Below, piece by piece: positions 32,145 through 44,751 of a stretch of 64,000 bases of DNA; position 1 is the first letter of the stretch, and each line of letters opens with the position of its first letter. The position numbers were made by a program, and so were the translations under genes. Origin of the DNA: Blasia pusilla. Taxonomy: Eukaryota; Marchantiophyta; Marchantiopsida; Blasiales. The notes below the pieces were generated by a model that had not been told where the DNA came from, ran no database searches, and saw nothing but the letters and a program-made list of their open reading frames with translations. Where the stretch lies: positions 51,708,001-51,772,000 of the forward strand of contig CM114271.1 of NCBI GenBank assembly GCA_050084515.1, given 5' to 3'.

Positions 32145-33816
32145 TCAATCCAACATGCGGCACTCAATCTACACTCTCTCATTGAGACGTGTGTTGTGTG
32201 GTAACAAGCGGCGAGGCACGGCAAATCTTCTAGTGTCCTATCATCTCATCGACAAGACACACCTTCAACTCTAGACATCCCACACACATCTATGTGTCCT
32301 AAACCCATACATCAATAATGCTCTTAGCATCATCACGAAACCCAATATCCCAAAGAATTGCCCAATACCAAGAAATTCCTAACACGTGCAAGGCAAAAAG
32401 ACCAAAATGGGTAACCTGACAATAATTGTCGATGTCGCGCCTCAGCAACTGAAAAACCTCAACCCCAACTCGGTCATGAAGACAACTCCTCCAAGCAGCA
32501 AGTTGTACTCCTCTAATACCGACGATGCTCAAATATCCACGATGTGCGATGTGGGTCCAACGGTATGGTGCGACACTCACGGCACGGAACGGCTACAAAT
32601 AGCACGACACTCGGTAATAGAGTGCGGCTCTGAGTGGCATATCCTCCTCAACAACAATACACGCTCTGCTCTCCAATGATGATGCGGCTCCGTGATCGAG
32701 ACGGTGCGGTGCGGCCATAAGCAGCACGACACGACAATCGGCGACACGTTGCGGCTACGAGCGTCACGGCACGGTACTCGATCGTCCTCGAGTGGCTACA
32801 AATCATGGCATAACAAAGCGGACGAAACACTACGACCCCATCAATCCAAAATTGCAAACGGCCGGCTGCGAATACAGGCAACCGTGGCGGTGTGGGACAG
32901 AGATTCAGATGCAAGGCTCTATGCGTGATAGTAACGCAAGGTCGGATGGAGCAGCGCACGGCTGCGTGGTGGCTCAATATCTTTTCGACACTAGGAGGTC
33001 CGACAATCGGGTAGTGTTCCTGAAGCGTCGACGAACCACACAACATACAACGGCGGTAGCAAGTGCACGTCCGGTTTGCGCGTCTTTGGGAGAGTCAGCT
33101 AAGACGTGGTAGGACAGACGTTATCCCCCGCCAATTTTTATTATTATTATTTTTAAAACTAGAATAATCCCCCGAGAAAAATGGATCTCCATTATCTTTC
33201 CTTACTTGACAGCATCCCTCCTGATAGGTCCGCAAATTGAATGCCTTACCATAAATCCCTCCTAAGATTGGGGATCAACACCCCCCAAAAATGGGATCTA
33301 CTCACCCTACCTCCAAATAGCTGAATTCACTTGTCCTATCCACCAAGTAAACTGATTTTTTTTCCTACCTCTCAAGAAAGAATTTCTACCCAAAAATTTT
33401 GAAATTTCACTCACATCTTGGAACGGTGGCTAGGGCAGCCCAACAAAAATTATCATAACTCCGTGCTGCAATCTCCAAACTGTGCACCATTTCCTTAGTA
33501 GCGCACACCACTTCTTGATCTCCGATCTTGTTAAACCAATTTCTCCATCTGATTTTCCACCAAAAATTGAAGGGGATTGTCGTGCAGCCTAACGTCTCTT
33601 TCTCCTACGCAAAATTTGGCAGCGTTTCTGCGCTGATTTCTCTCAAGGAAAATGTAAAACCTGAGAAAATACAAATCAGCAAGCTACACAGTGCTCTCGA
33701 GAGCTCCAACATGGGGCAATCTGCTACCATACTCAATCCCTATAAAAAATTGGGCAGTGCTTCCGCACGCCACTCTTCCACACGAAAATCCGGCAAAGGA
33801 AATATCAAAAGTAAGC
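32145..33816 (-). other. Leader of element C
   Basis: Non-coding stretch equivalent to the copy A leader, sharing the same order of blocks. It carries no recognised gene. A short run of T/A around 33138-33160 and pyrimidine-rich lines follow towards the LTR. Confidence 0.45.
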
Positions 33817-34455
33817 GGCTCTTGCTCCGGTGAGCACTCCCATAAACCGCTCAATGGGGACTATGATCCCCAACCTTCAAAACCAGCGAGTGAGTGGCGA
33901 GCTCCCCCATGAAGCTCTCTCACTCACTCATTCTCTCTTTGTAAATTAAGTAGATCCAATTTCTCTCAACACCATAGCTCTCAAATCTGTGCACTCTCAC
34001 ACGTCTCACTCAATGTCAAACCCACTCTCCTTATGAGAGGCTTGGGTTACACTCACAATGCAAGCAAGACCATAGCTTTGCCGCCTCATGCCAAGAGGTT
34101 CAACAAAGAGAGAATGAGCTCTCAAGCTCTCTCCCCGTGAGGTATACCCCCTTCCCTCTCCCAAGCTCTCTCCTCGATAACCTATGCTTGTAAGTAATCT
34201 CCTTGGCTCTTGATCTACTGTAGCGGGTGAAGGGCTACTTCCCAAAGTGGAGAGTCAAATCTACCAAATATAGAATCTTATCCAAAATAGTAAGTTTCTC
34301 TATATGGCTCCAAATGAGCCGAAATGAAGGGAAAACCTGCTCTCTCAGGTCTTCCAAGACTTCAGCAGGTCATCCTCAACCTCGTGAGCGTGTCCTCCTC
34401 TACTTGCAAAAGCGCTGTACCAGATCTCCCCGATCTATCCTAAAAAGTTGTGACA
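33817..34455 (-). repeat. 5' LTR of element C
   Basis: Starts in sense with TGTCACAAC at 34455, joined abruptly to copy D sequence. Body matches the copy A LTRs (GAGGTTGAGGATGACCTGCTGAAG, AAACTTACTATTTTGGATAAG, GTAACCCAAGCCTCTCATAAGGAGAGTGGG). The inner end is estimated from the copy A LTR length and is uncertain. Confidence 0.55.
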
Positions 34456-35569
34456 TGGGAGAAGCAAGTACGATGATTCCTATTGTTGATGCCCAAGGGG
34501 AGCCTGTGTTTAGTATATTGTTAGGGGCGGCCATTGTTATGTATTATGCGCCATGATTTTCAACTTTCGATGTCACGATATTACAAGGTATTTCCGCCAA
34601 GGTATTTCCGCCAAGGTTTTCCGACTCGCAGCTACGCTATATGAGCGTGGAGATGGTGCAATTGCCTCACGTTTAGAGGAGGTGATGGATATGTCCTTGG
34701 AGCCTATGCTTGGATCGTCCACCTCATATTCATGGCAAGTTGTGGTTGCTAGGATGACGAAGATGTTTGCTAGACCCGAAATCCAATGTGTCATAGTTTT
34801 TCCGTGGTGTTTTTTTTCTTGATAAGCGGGGAGAGGTCTTCCATTTGGTGAGTCGAGAAGATAGAGTGTTTTTCCGGCAATGGATCTTGTTAGATTTGGG
34901 AGTGCAACCCCTGTTGTTGGGGAAAGCGACATTTACAAGGTTGGTCATGAAAATATGGAGCGTTGCCCATTTAGGATGTAGATATCCTTGGATGGAGTGA
35001 GTTTAACGCAGTTTATCACCGAACATGAGGTGGTAGTAAGGATCCATAAGGACATTTGTCAGATGAGTCTGTGATGCGAGCCAAGGTATTAGTGATCGAT
35101 GTCGAGTCCTATGATGTCTTAGTTGGAGGAGCTTTGTTGTACTCAATGGGGTTTTCCGTGGAATTACTGGGAGGAGTCACCATCCTATATACCAAGATGG
35201 AAGTCAAGTGATGGGTGACTTAACTTGTTACCCATTTGATTCACAAGTGGAATGATTGAGCGACAGCCAAGAGAGATGGCGACATTGGTAGCATTCAATA
35301 GCGCAATCATGTGGTCTAACGATTTGATTGAGGATCATGTCCATGCAAAGGATACACACGCCATTTAAACTCCTATGGAGAGGTCTATAATGGTGGCAAC
35401 ATCATTCCATGGAGGAGAGGTGCCTTTGTGGGGCTCAAGTAAGGAGCTTCAATGCTTGGCTGATGAGCACATGTACATGGCCTAGAGTAAGGCATTTGCA
35501 CAAGAGAGTGACGGGTCAAAAGAACTTGTGGTAGTCGATGGTGCTACGACCTCGCCTTTGGACACCACA

Positions 35570-36530
35570 CCCATCGTTTGGCATATCCGAGAGGAGTGTC
35601 TTTGAGTGTTGGATCTCTTAGGAAGTATCAACACTAAGATTGCTATTGTTTTGCAGGCAGGCATGCGCTTGTAGTAGTACTTGTACGTAGAGCTTGACAA
35701 GGTTGCGAGGCACATCTCACTTTGACAAATGGCTCATTTATCACATGCATGCATTTTCTGAAGTTGTTTTCTACATCGGCCATGCAGGGGTACAAGAGTT
35801 CCATACCAAGAGATATTTCTCTATTGGGGGCGCATGACTTGGATCGGGTGGGGATCATTGATGTGAGCATTGCAGATTGGCCATGTTAGGGCTAATTATA
35901 TGTTGGGCTTGAGTGTGGTTTAGCTGAGACGGAGTCCATGTTATTTTGGGAGATAATGAGGATCTTGCCGCACTTGCATGAACATGAGTCCCATTCTCTA
36001 GCTTGCAGTCTAGAAAATTCACGGTCATGAGTGGTAAGAAGTGCTCATTAGGTGCATGCATGAATTGGACATGTAGTATTATTGGATGCGGCAAGTATAG
36101 GGTCACGAGCACATGGTGCGTGTCTTTGATGGACCAACTTGGCACCACATTAGGTATTGAGGAGGGCATATACGAGAGTGGATATTCCCTCCCATTTGTT
36201 GTTGGATTCTATTTTGGGTCCATAACGGAGATTACAAGCAACAAGGCATGATGATCGCCCTCCATTAATGGTGGTCATTAGGATTGGCATACCACGCGAG
36301 CAACCTTTCTCACATTTTTCAGTTTTCCCCTTCCTGTGCATATAAGGAGGCCGATCCTAGCTTGGTTTGGGATGACCAAGCATAGCGGTTGGTGGAGCCC
36401 AATGCCAATGAGCGAGAGAGCGAGCGATGGGATTTCCTGCATGAGTGACGTCTGTATTAGAGACATTCCGATGTCATGTCTTGGGTCAAGCTATGGACCT
36501 TGATTGCTTGACATGGATTCTCAACTTAGG
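35570..36530 (+). pseudogene. Second, decayed copy of the retroelement methyltransferase (copy D)
   Basis: Follows the copy A methyltransferase along its length on the plus strand. Motif I remains as VLDLLGSINTKIAIVLQAG (about 35605-35660). The motif IV Pro-Cys is at 35881-35886, followed by TAG instead of the Gln codon. A TAG after GCTCAT (about 36044-36052) is at the same place as in copy A. The motif X region MGFPA is at 36427, with CHVLGQAMDLDCLTWI just downstream. It has many stops and cannot be translated. It shows that the domain belonged to the family before A and D diverged. Confidence 0.75.
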
Positions 36531-36817
36531 AGTAGTTGAGCAGAATTGGATGAGGTTGCGATAAATCATGCAACAATAATTTATTGTTGTCCTTATGAGC
36601 CCCGTGCTTACCAAGATGGTTGAGGTAGTGGCTGGGGACAAGATCCAAGGAGATCAACATATCCTGGGTGATGGGGAGAGACACCCTTGGACTTCTTGGG
36701 ATGTCTTCCAGGTACGCCAAGAGATGGCAGCCACAACATCAAGTGTGATACATGGTCTTGCACACAAAGGAGAGGAGAGTGCGGAGTTAGCTAGAGAGGA
36801 GCAGACAAGTTGCAACT

Positions 36818-36878
36818 CTTTGGCACATAAATCTGTGGTTGCTTTGCATCAAAGCAACCACATATTTATGTGCCAAAG
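36818..36878. repeat. 29-bp inverted repeat with 3-nt loop at the copy D deletion
   Basis: Arms 36818-36846 and 36850-36878 (CTTTGGCACATAAAT-C/A-TGTGGTTGCTTTG) match with one mismatch around a CAT loop. It lies exactly where copy D jumps from the pre-RT linker to integrase. Neither arm is present at the corresponding place in copy A. Confidence 0.9.
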
Positions 36879-37046
36879 ATATTTTGAGGTATGGGACTAT
36901 TCAAGCATGTGGTTATCTATCGAAGATCCAGAGGTTTCATTAGGAAGAGTATGTCTACTTGCAGCACACAACACCCACCACTTTGGATGTGACGATCTGG
37001 CGCACTATCTTGAGAGTGCGATGTTTTACCATCTGGTGTTATCTTA

Positions 37047-37316
37047 TTGGAGGGACGCAATGTTGTGGTTTGGAATGACCATGGGCGTAACTATGCGTCA
37101 TGTCATCTTCCTAACATCAACAATATAATTGATGTTGATGTTAGATTAGCAATGTTCCTTATAGGCTTACGTTGCAGATTGTGTGGTTTTGCCCGTGGTG
37201 TAGCTATGATGCTAGTTTATGATGGGTATTTTAGAGGGTGGCACATGGCATGTCTGACATTCCCTCTCATAATAATTTGCTCAGGGATGATGGATGTGTT
37301 CCATATATATATATAG
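37047..37316 (+). pseudogene. Decayed PHD finger in copy D
   Basis: Plus-strand frame with LRCRLCGFARGVAMMLVYDGYFRGWHMAC (from 37173), aligned with the copy A PHD finger. The first CxxC and the GWH-x2-C are kept; the second pair is mutated to Tyr (YDGY) and the last CxxC is lost. It cannot bind two zinc ions. It shows that the PHD module was already in the family ancestor. Confidence 0.7.
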
Positions 37317-37905
37317 TAGATACTAGATAGTCATAGATCCTGATTTGTGTCTATGATACACATGACAAGAAGGAAGCTAACGATGGGGCCACATGAGCAC
37401 ATGACCTTTTTGTTCTTAACGTCATAGAGATGTGTGTCATGGTAGATAAGGATAGATGGATATCCGAAATTAGAGGGACCTAACCACCAATTAGGGATGA
37501 TTTGAGATATTTTGGAACTTGATTATCTCGATGTTTTGACGCCATCAATTACTATGGTATCTTGTGTGTTTGTGTGTATATTTGATGACAATAATGTATG
37601 TTGTGTAGCAATGAATATGCGTATAACAAGTGTCACGTCTTTTATGATGGATCGATGAGTTAATAGTGGAGCATCTTTTAGAATATTGGAGGATAGCCTC
37701 GTGAGGTTGAGGATGATCTGTTGAGACCTCCAATAACTTGAGAGAGTAAGTTTTCTTTTTATTTCAGTTCATTTGGAGTTATATATAGAAACTTATTATT
37801 TTTAATAATTTAGCATTAGAAGTATAGTTGACTTCCCATTTTGGGAAGTGGCCCTTTACCCCCTATAGTAGGTCAAGAGTCAAGGAGGTGATCCACGAGC
37901 ATATG

Positions 37906-40900
37906 TTAACCTACTCCTAAACAAATCATCTATGACCTAGTGGGCATGATCTCCAGTCTCTCCTATAGTGTAACATGGGAACTTTTTGTTCCACTACAAA
38001 AGGTATAACACATAACATTAATCTTAAGTGAAGGGTGGAAGAGATAGAACAATAGTCGCATGATTTGTTGGGAATCCAAAAATATTTGAGAGGGGGATTT
38101 GGGGGACAATAATTTTTTTCTCTACTCGTTTTCCGGAAAAGAGAAAGGGATTTAGTTTTATTGGTGCATAATGAAGGCAATAAATGATTCAAGGATCCGA
38201 AACAAGAAACAAAATCTTATATTCTTATTCAAAATTTAAGGATATAACTCAATATGATAATTTTAAATAAATTTCCTACTTCATTTTGTTTTTTGGTATT
38301 GTGAAGTGTGGAAGGTAGGAGGATTGGTGCATGATTTGAAGGGAAACCAACAATATTTTAGAAGGATTTTTTGTTTTTTGTTTTTTTGGGGAGAAGGGGG
38401 CATCAAGAAAATGCCCCAAGTACTTTTTTTTTTAATCTCAAGAAGGGGAGAGGGACATTCTTCTATTGGTGCATATTGAGGACAAAAATCATGTTGGAAT
38501 CAAAAGATATATATAATTCAACATCTATAATATTATCATAGGGTAGCCTCTTGATTTGCAAACACATATTCACTTGAGATATGGAAATGGGATATCAAGA
38601 AAATTTTCTCATACAATATATTGGAAGTAAGAATATATTTTTCCAAAAAATGTGTGTGCAATATGATTAGTTTGATGCGAACATAGGTCGTACTTTAGTG
38701 ATAAGTATCATACCCCTAAGACTTGTTATAATTTTAATGTCCTCTTACCTTAGTATAGCATAGTTTAGTAGTGTGAAAAAAATCTTGAGTGACAACAAAA
38801 ATTTAGAGTGTTGGTAGAAGTGAATTTTTTTAGCAAATAGCCATAAGGTTTGCAAAGAAAGGAACAATATTTCATAGGAAGATGCAAATGCCGCCACAAA
38901 AAGGTTGTTCTCAAAAGCCCAATTTGCCCATACTGATTATATTTCTCTCCAAAGTGTCAGTTGGTAATTACAATCGAAAGAGGATTTATTCAGAGATGCC
39001 CTCCATTCATTTTGTCCCACAGTATAGTTATTCTTGAGGTTTGTAATATATTTGTTAGAAACAATAGCGAATAGGAATTCAAATTGATACGTTCTTGGTT
39101 TCCATTTTTTTTGGACGCATACCAAGCCCACCAAATTTTGTCTGCCAAATATGGCTTATCCATTCACTAGGTTAGGAATTGCTTCAACACGTGTGGAAAC
39201 TGTGAAAGAAAATAGTGGAAATTGTGAAAGAAAATATTGACATCACCCGAAAGAATAACTCCTTGATTGTGTTGGTAAGGCTAGTTTCTAAGGTGTTATC
39301 CTTTTGTAAGGTCTTGGGTTCCAATCACGTCTTTGAGTTTTATTTTGTTAAAGATATTCTCCTTCTTATATTCAAGTAGGGTTGGGCGGAAGATGAGTTT
39401 AAAAAATGAACTGAAATTTTTAATGAATTTTCGATTTTCGAAGAATTTCAAAATTTTCCAATAAACAGAGGAGAAATAATTTATACACAAATCCTTGAAA
39501 TTTGTGATAGAAATCCAGAAATAGCTGGACCATGCCTTAAAAAGTATGGAAAGTAGAAGTTTACGATTGAGGAAAGAATAATCAATGGCTTCTTAACAAG
39601 TAACTAGTTAGGACCCCAGGGACACGGTCCCTAAAACCCCGTTCTTTAGTGCCTTTCCCCACCATGCCAAATGCTGTATTCTCCCGTGTCGCCACTGAAA
39701 ACCCGCTCCTCTCTTAATAAGATATTTCAAATTTGATTTGAAATGAAGAATACTAGTGGTATGAAAAATATTAAGAGAAATAACATGTCCGTGTGCATGG
39801 CACGGGCTTCCACTTAGTTCAGTTTGGAAGTGAAGTCTAGTAGCAACTAACCCTCACCGTGACTTACTTTACAAGCCGGACGCTAAGCAAGTCGGGATGC
39901 CCACCGTGTTCACACAGTCCAAACCAGAGGCCAGTACCACTCGGTCAGGGGAACCGGCGTTCACCCGGTCCGCCTCCAGCGATTGGCTTACCGAGTACCG
40001 TACCTCGACCGGAACCTCCTCCGCGATGCTAGACTTATGAGTGGTCCCCACATGTGTTACGACTCGTAGCGTGGCGGTGCACCATTCGTCAGAGTAGTGA
40101 CCTTTTAACGGGTTCGAGGGCGCTGGAAAGGCTCACGGGAAAGGAAAGGGATGGGAATCACACACCGAAATTCCTCCGCCTTTCCTGTGGACGCTCCGGA
40201 GCAGCCAGGAGGAGAGGTAGGGTAGGGCAATGGAGAGGGAAGGCATTTACTAGTTAGCAAGGGGAAGAGGTAGGTGAGGGTAAGGCCAAGGGGAGGAATT
40301 TAAAGCGCAAGAGGAGTAGAGACGTTTTCATGCTGGGAATCTAAGAGGAGGGGGGCGCGGGGAGGGGGTTGGGGGGTGGGGTGGGATGGGGGGAGGGAGT
40401 GGGGGCGGAGAGAGAGAGGAGGAGGAGGAGGAGGAGGAGGAGGGAAGGAAAGGAGGGAGGGGGGAAACAAGAGGAGAGGAGGGAAGAAAGGGAGCCTGAT
40501 TTCGCAAGGCTGTGCGTAAGGCGAGAGGGAGGCTGTTCGTAAGGCGTGGATTGTTTTTTGGTTGTCGGCCGGGAGGTGGTGTGTAGAACGGGAGGAGCAG
40601 GACGGCAGGTAGGAGTGATCGGAGCGGAGGAGGCGGGGTGGTGGTGAGGGAATTTGTGAGATCGTTTATGATAGGAGGGGGCAGGATAGGTGTTGGGCGC
40701 TTCACAAACACAACCAGGAAGTTTGTAAAATCAGAGGGGCCAATTCTCTCGTCGACGGTATGAGGGAGCTTGGGGAAGCGTGAATTTCGCCTTGGAAAGC
40801 CTCAGTCTCTGTTATTCGAGCGTTATTTGAACCCTAGAATTTGTGCAGACTCTGAAATTTAGCCTTAATCCTGAATTGGGTGATCGATCGAGATCTAGAT

Positions 40901-40908
40901 AGAGAGAG
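37906..40908. other. AT-rich intergenic DNA and ATG3 upstream region
   Basis: No gene is recognised. The part from 38000 to 39600 is AT-rich with runs of T. From about 40190 the plus strand becomes strongly purine-rich, with (GGA)n at 40411-40445, and leads into the ATG3 5' untranslated region. The proline-rich open frame on the opposite strand (40328-40711) is only the translation of this purine tract. Confidence 0.5.
40411..40445. repeat. (GA)n-(GGA)n tract upstream of ATG3
   Basis: AGAGAGAGGAGGAGGAGG-type repeat about 460 bp before the ATG3 start codon, within a larger G/A-only stretch (about 40340-40480). GA-rich tracts are frequent in plant core promoters and can bind GAGA-binding BPC factors; that role here is inference. 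Confidence 0.7.
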
Positions 40909-43900
40909 ATGGTTATCTCACAGAGGCTGCACGATGCATTTAAGGGGGCCGTCGAGCGAATTACCGGCCCCCGCACGGTGTCCGCATTCAAGGAAAAAGG
41001 AGTTCTCACACCTGATGAATTTGTTCAAGCCGGTGATAATTTGGTGTCAAAATGCCCAACTTGGTCATGGTGAACTTTCTTCTCCCGTGCCCATATGTTC
41101 ATGTCCGTGTCCATGCCGTGGGTGGCCGTTGAAGTATTTGTATCCAAATTTTCATTTCACTTTACGATAGAAGGAAGCCAATCCGTCACGGACTAGGAGG
41201 AGTTTCCCTTTCTTTGTCCGGCCCATGGCTGTACGCATTGGATTTTCTCTTTCTTTTCTGCACTCAGCTCTGGGGGGGATGAGGATTGTGTTGTTAGTCC
41301 CATCTCATATAAAGTCATCGGAGCTATAGGGGTTCCGCAACCTTTCACTTCAGGCTATCAGCATCATGTCCCTTTTGTTAAGGGACATGATGCTGATAGC
41401 GTCCACGTTGTTCATCTAGAAATGAATGCCGCTTCTTGCAATTCTCTACTTTTCGGGTGGGATGAGAGTAGTACCCCATTGTTTCTTAGTGTGTACCTGC
41501 TGGCCAAAGTTGGTACCGTCCACTTGGAATCAAGTTGTGTACCCGTTTCGGAGACTCTTTTCCACGCCGGTCACAAGGGCACAGATCGGTAATGTGGTCT
41601 TATGTAACTGTCTAACCTGTCTTTCAGGTGTGTTCAACATGTGGGGATGTTGAGTTTATGTCTGTAGCCTATTTCTTCTCTCGAGCTAGCAGAAACACTT
41701 ATTCTATGCTTATGCTGCATTGTGTGTTATCAGACCTACATTTCAAAGCGTTTTCAGCAGGCAATCAGAACTACGCTTGGAAGGATTCTACTTCCTTTTC
41801 AGGCATAGTCGTGGCTCCAATTGTGCGTTAGTTTTGCCTGCCATCTTGACATTTTCTTAAACTTCTGCTGGCAATCGGCTTGATGGTTGACAGGGAGGCT
41901 GGAGATCCAAGTAAAAGGAAACCTTACTTTCCATCCGATAAACAGTATCTCATCACTCGAAATGGTAATGCAGACTATGAAGATGCACTCAAACCTATAA
42001 TTTCTATATGTTTTAGGCTTCATTTGTTTGTTTTTGCTTTTTTTTTTTTCCTTATCTCAGATATGACAGAAGATCGTCGCTGCAAGCATAAGTAAGGAGC
42101 TCTGTGAAGTAGAGTGAGGAAGGGGAAATGTGTACTATATTGATTGAAGTTGCTGTGTGAATAGTCGACGTACTTGAATGTAAGACATTGGAGGAAGGCT
42201 GAGGTAGGAAGGTGCAGTGCCATGCCTGCGCAGGGCTGCTTCCATCGAAGAAGAGTATGAGGCAGCTGGTGGAGAAGTTTTACTCGATACAGGTGATGAT
42301 GAAGGGTGGTTAGCAACCCATGGAGCACCGTCAGGTATTCTGTGATTCTTATTTCCTTGTGAAGATGTAAGCGGAGTGCATGAAGTTCCATGATTTTTGC
42401 ATCTGCTTATTTTGTGACTACCCTGTACGCATGTTCTGTGTCACGTCACAACAGTTAGGTAAGCAGTGTGGTTTATCATCAGCTGTGGTGTATGACAGCA
42501 TGGAAGTCTGTGTAAGCATATTTGGTTTCAAACATCTACAGATAGGAAGCAGGAGGCTGAAGAGCTACCCTCAATGGAAACAACTGAAAACGTGGAAAGA
42601 AGACCCATCAATATAATTGCAACTTATGCCCCTGGAGATGAAGATGATGATGTCCCAGATATGGCTGAATTTGAGGATGCAGATAATGTCATGGATGATG
42701 AGGTGATTTTTGCTTCAAACAATTTATTCTGAAAAATGTCTATCATCTAGAGCCTTCTTTGCTGATGATCAACACATTTTCACCCAGTTTCAACTAGAGA
42801 AGAAGGATTTTAGCATACTACTTCAACTTAGAGCGGAATGAAGGGTCACCTGGTTGCTCTTTATAGATCATCATCAGCTATGTTCTTTAGGTGGGTTGAT
42901 TTTCAGTGTGAAGATTTCAGATGGGACAGTCAGTTATTTTCTAAAGCTTGGATCTGGCTTCCCTATTTATTTAATTTTTTGCTTTCCATCAGGTTTTCCA
43001 GGAGTCCAGTCTAAAAGCTGGAAAAGGTTTTACTGATTGGTATGAAATATTCTGTTAACTTTTTTTTTCCCCACTCTTGAAATAGGCCACGTTGCAACCA
43101 ACATATTTGATCGCTAATGAGCCTGATGACGACAACATTCTCCGAACTCGTACTTATGATGTCAGCATCACGTAAGTAACTTCAGATTTCCTTGAATCAT
43201 CTGAAGGACCCTCTGCATTACTTGCTGGTAGCTCTGATGGTGGTTTGCTGAAGGCAACTTGTTCCTTCTTTTGTAACAGGTATGACAAATATTACCAAAC
43301 TCCACGGGTGTGGTTGACTGGATATGATGAGGTACTACTACTTCTCTGTGCCTTTTGTTCTCTAGTCATCATCTTGTGTGCCGCGTGAAGGTATCACATC
43401 ATAATTAAAATATTGTGGACTTCATAATTCAAAATTTTACATTCTTCTATTCTCTACATTGATAGGACTCATAGTAGATGTTTAAAGTTGTACTTGGAAT
43501 TTCACATGAATGTAGTGCAAATTAGGGTGGGTTTGAAGAGGAAGTAGGACAATGCCACCTTCGACTTCACCAATGCGAGCATCAGTGAACTTAGTCATAG
43601 AAAATCACCTGAATGCTCTTTGTTAGTGATGATAGACTTGGGATTAAAGGATGGGCATGGTTCTGCAAGCTGCAATTATGTTGGTATCAGATGGGGTTCA
43701 GTGACTTCTTCAATGTAGACAGTTGCATGCAATTTGAGTTGAAGTAATGGTGGATTTCGTGTACAGTCAAAGATGCTGCTTCGGCCAGAACTAGTGTTGG
43801 ATGATGTAAGTCAAGATCATGCTCGGAAGACGGTATGTCATCAGCAATCATCTTACCTTTGTTCACTTTCTGTTGGAGGAATTGCTATTTACACCTATCT

Positions 43901-44751
43901 ATACTTTCATCTCCAAGAAAAGTAGGGCGAATGAGCTAATATACTGGATTTGAAACAAGCGGTAAATGAATATTGTGATCCTGTACTCCTTGAAATGGAG
44001 CCATCCTAATTACTCTCAATGAAAAGAATTATCCTACTAGTAATATAGACTCAGAAGCTGAACCTATTGAAGGAATGTAGGATTTGGTTGAACAAGGTCA
44101 TCACAGAGTGTTTTGTTTTAGAATATTTTAATTATTATTATTCATGGAGAAATGTATGTTTTGCCTCGCAGGTGACAATAGAAGACCATCCTCATATGGC
44201 TGGAAAACATGCATCTGTACATCCATGCAGACATGGGGCAGTTATGAAAAAAATTATTGATGTTTTGATGTCACGTGGAGTTGATCCTGAAGTGGATAAG
44301 TATGTGTTTTTAGGCTTTCTATATGTTTTTCTTCCTGACAGACGGAGTGCTTTTTTTACCGTGTTTAATGATTAAAGGGGATACATAATTTAGAATTTGT
44401 CACTGTTTTGCTTAGAACTTAATAGCTGAGGAGCCATGTCTGGGTGATTGAGAATTGCAATGTCGGTGGCATTTTAGATCAGAGTAGTTCTTGGATCTCT
44501 TACCCTAGGCCTTGGGACCAATCATGAAGATGTGACAGGGGAGACTTTACGATATGGTGACGAACTGCTGTATGAAAAGGGGTTGATTGACTTGAGGTTA
44601 TGTGATGGGTTGTTGGTTTTACCAGTATTCACACATCGTTTCTGTCTCTTGTAGGTATCTTTTCCTCTTTCTGAAGTTTGTGGCGTCAGTGATTCCAACT
44701 ATTGAATATGATTACACTATGGACTTTGACCTGGGAAGTTCCCAGCAATAA
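40909..44751 (+). CDS. ATG3: Autophagy-related protein 3, E2-like ATG8-conjugating enzyme (9 exons)
   Basis: ATG3 takes ATG8 from the E1 ATG7 and transfers it to phosphatidylethanolamine during autophagosome formation. Exons: 40909-41069, 41894-41964, 42218-42334, 42542-42702, 43086-43171, 43280-43331, 43767-43832, 44172-44299, 44655-44751. All junctions are GT-AG with continuous phase; total 939 nt, 312 residues, as expected for plant ATG3 (about 313). Landmarks in order: FKGAVERITGPRTVSAFKEKG at the N-terminus, AGDNLVSKCPTWSWEAG, KRKPYFPSDKQYLITRNVPC, the acidic flexible region with DEDDDVPDMAEFEDADNV, LRTRTYDVSITYDKYYQTPR, WLTGYDE, the catalytic HPC motif (Cys257, codon 44226-44228) and VIPTIEYDYTMDFDLG near the end. 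No break is seen, so it is probably functional. Intron 1 (824 bp) contains a perfect 21-bp inverted repeat. Confidence 0.97.
41354..41400. repeat. Perfect 21-bp hairpin in ATG3 intron 1
   Basis: Arms 41354-41374 (GCTATCAGCATCATGTCCCTT) and 41380-41400 are exact reverse complements around a 5-nt loop. The arm length equals a plant small RNA, but there is no longer stem around it. It could be a template-switch palindrome. Confidence 0.9.

Larger units (their letters stand above)
28535..34455 (-). mobile_element. Half-element C: 5' part of a gypsy element, lacking protease and methyltransferase
   Basis: In sense: LTR from TGTCACAAC at 34455 to about 33817, leader, gag (32144-30614), gag-protease linker (to 30250), then directly reverse transcriptase from its middle, RNase H and the first half of integrase, stopping at 28535 within ...YVLVMV. 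The jump near 30226-30250 joins the linker to the RT palm, so protease, methyltransferase and the RT fingers are missing. Divergence from A is similar in its parts and in B, supporting that C and B were one element. The LTR at 34455 abuts copy D at ATGGGAGAAGC, as if it had inserted there. B's presumed 3' LTR is much less similar than expected, which is a weakness. Confidence 0.65.
34456..37905 (+). mobile_element. Copy D: gypsy relative with decayed methyltransferase, RT deleted
   Basis: Plus-strand order: gag-protease linker (34456, MGEASTMIPIVDAQGEP), protease region (about 34830-35200), methyltransferase (35570-36530), the linker that precedes RT in copy A (36540-36800, with AVAGDE-like VVAGDK and HPWTSWDV), then a 29-bp hairpin (36818-36878), then integrase C-terminal sequence (about 36935), PHD remnant (37173-37260), 3' untranslated region and part of an LTR (37631-37905, starting TGTCACGTC). 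RT, RNase H and most of integrase are gone. The left end is cut by the element C LTR. It is heavily mutated with many stops. Confidence 0.75.

Noticed and set aside
40328-40711. Proline-rich minus-strand open frame of 127 codons
   Set aside because: It is the translation of the purine-rich tract upstream of ATG3; composition explains the lack of stops.
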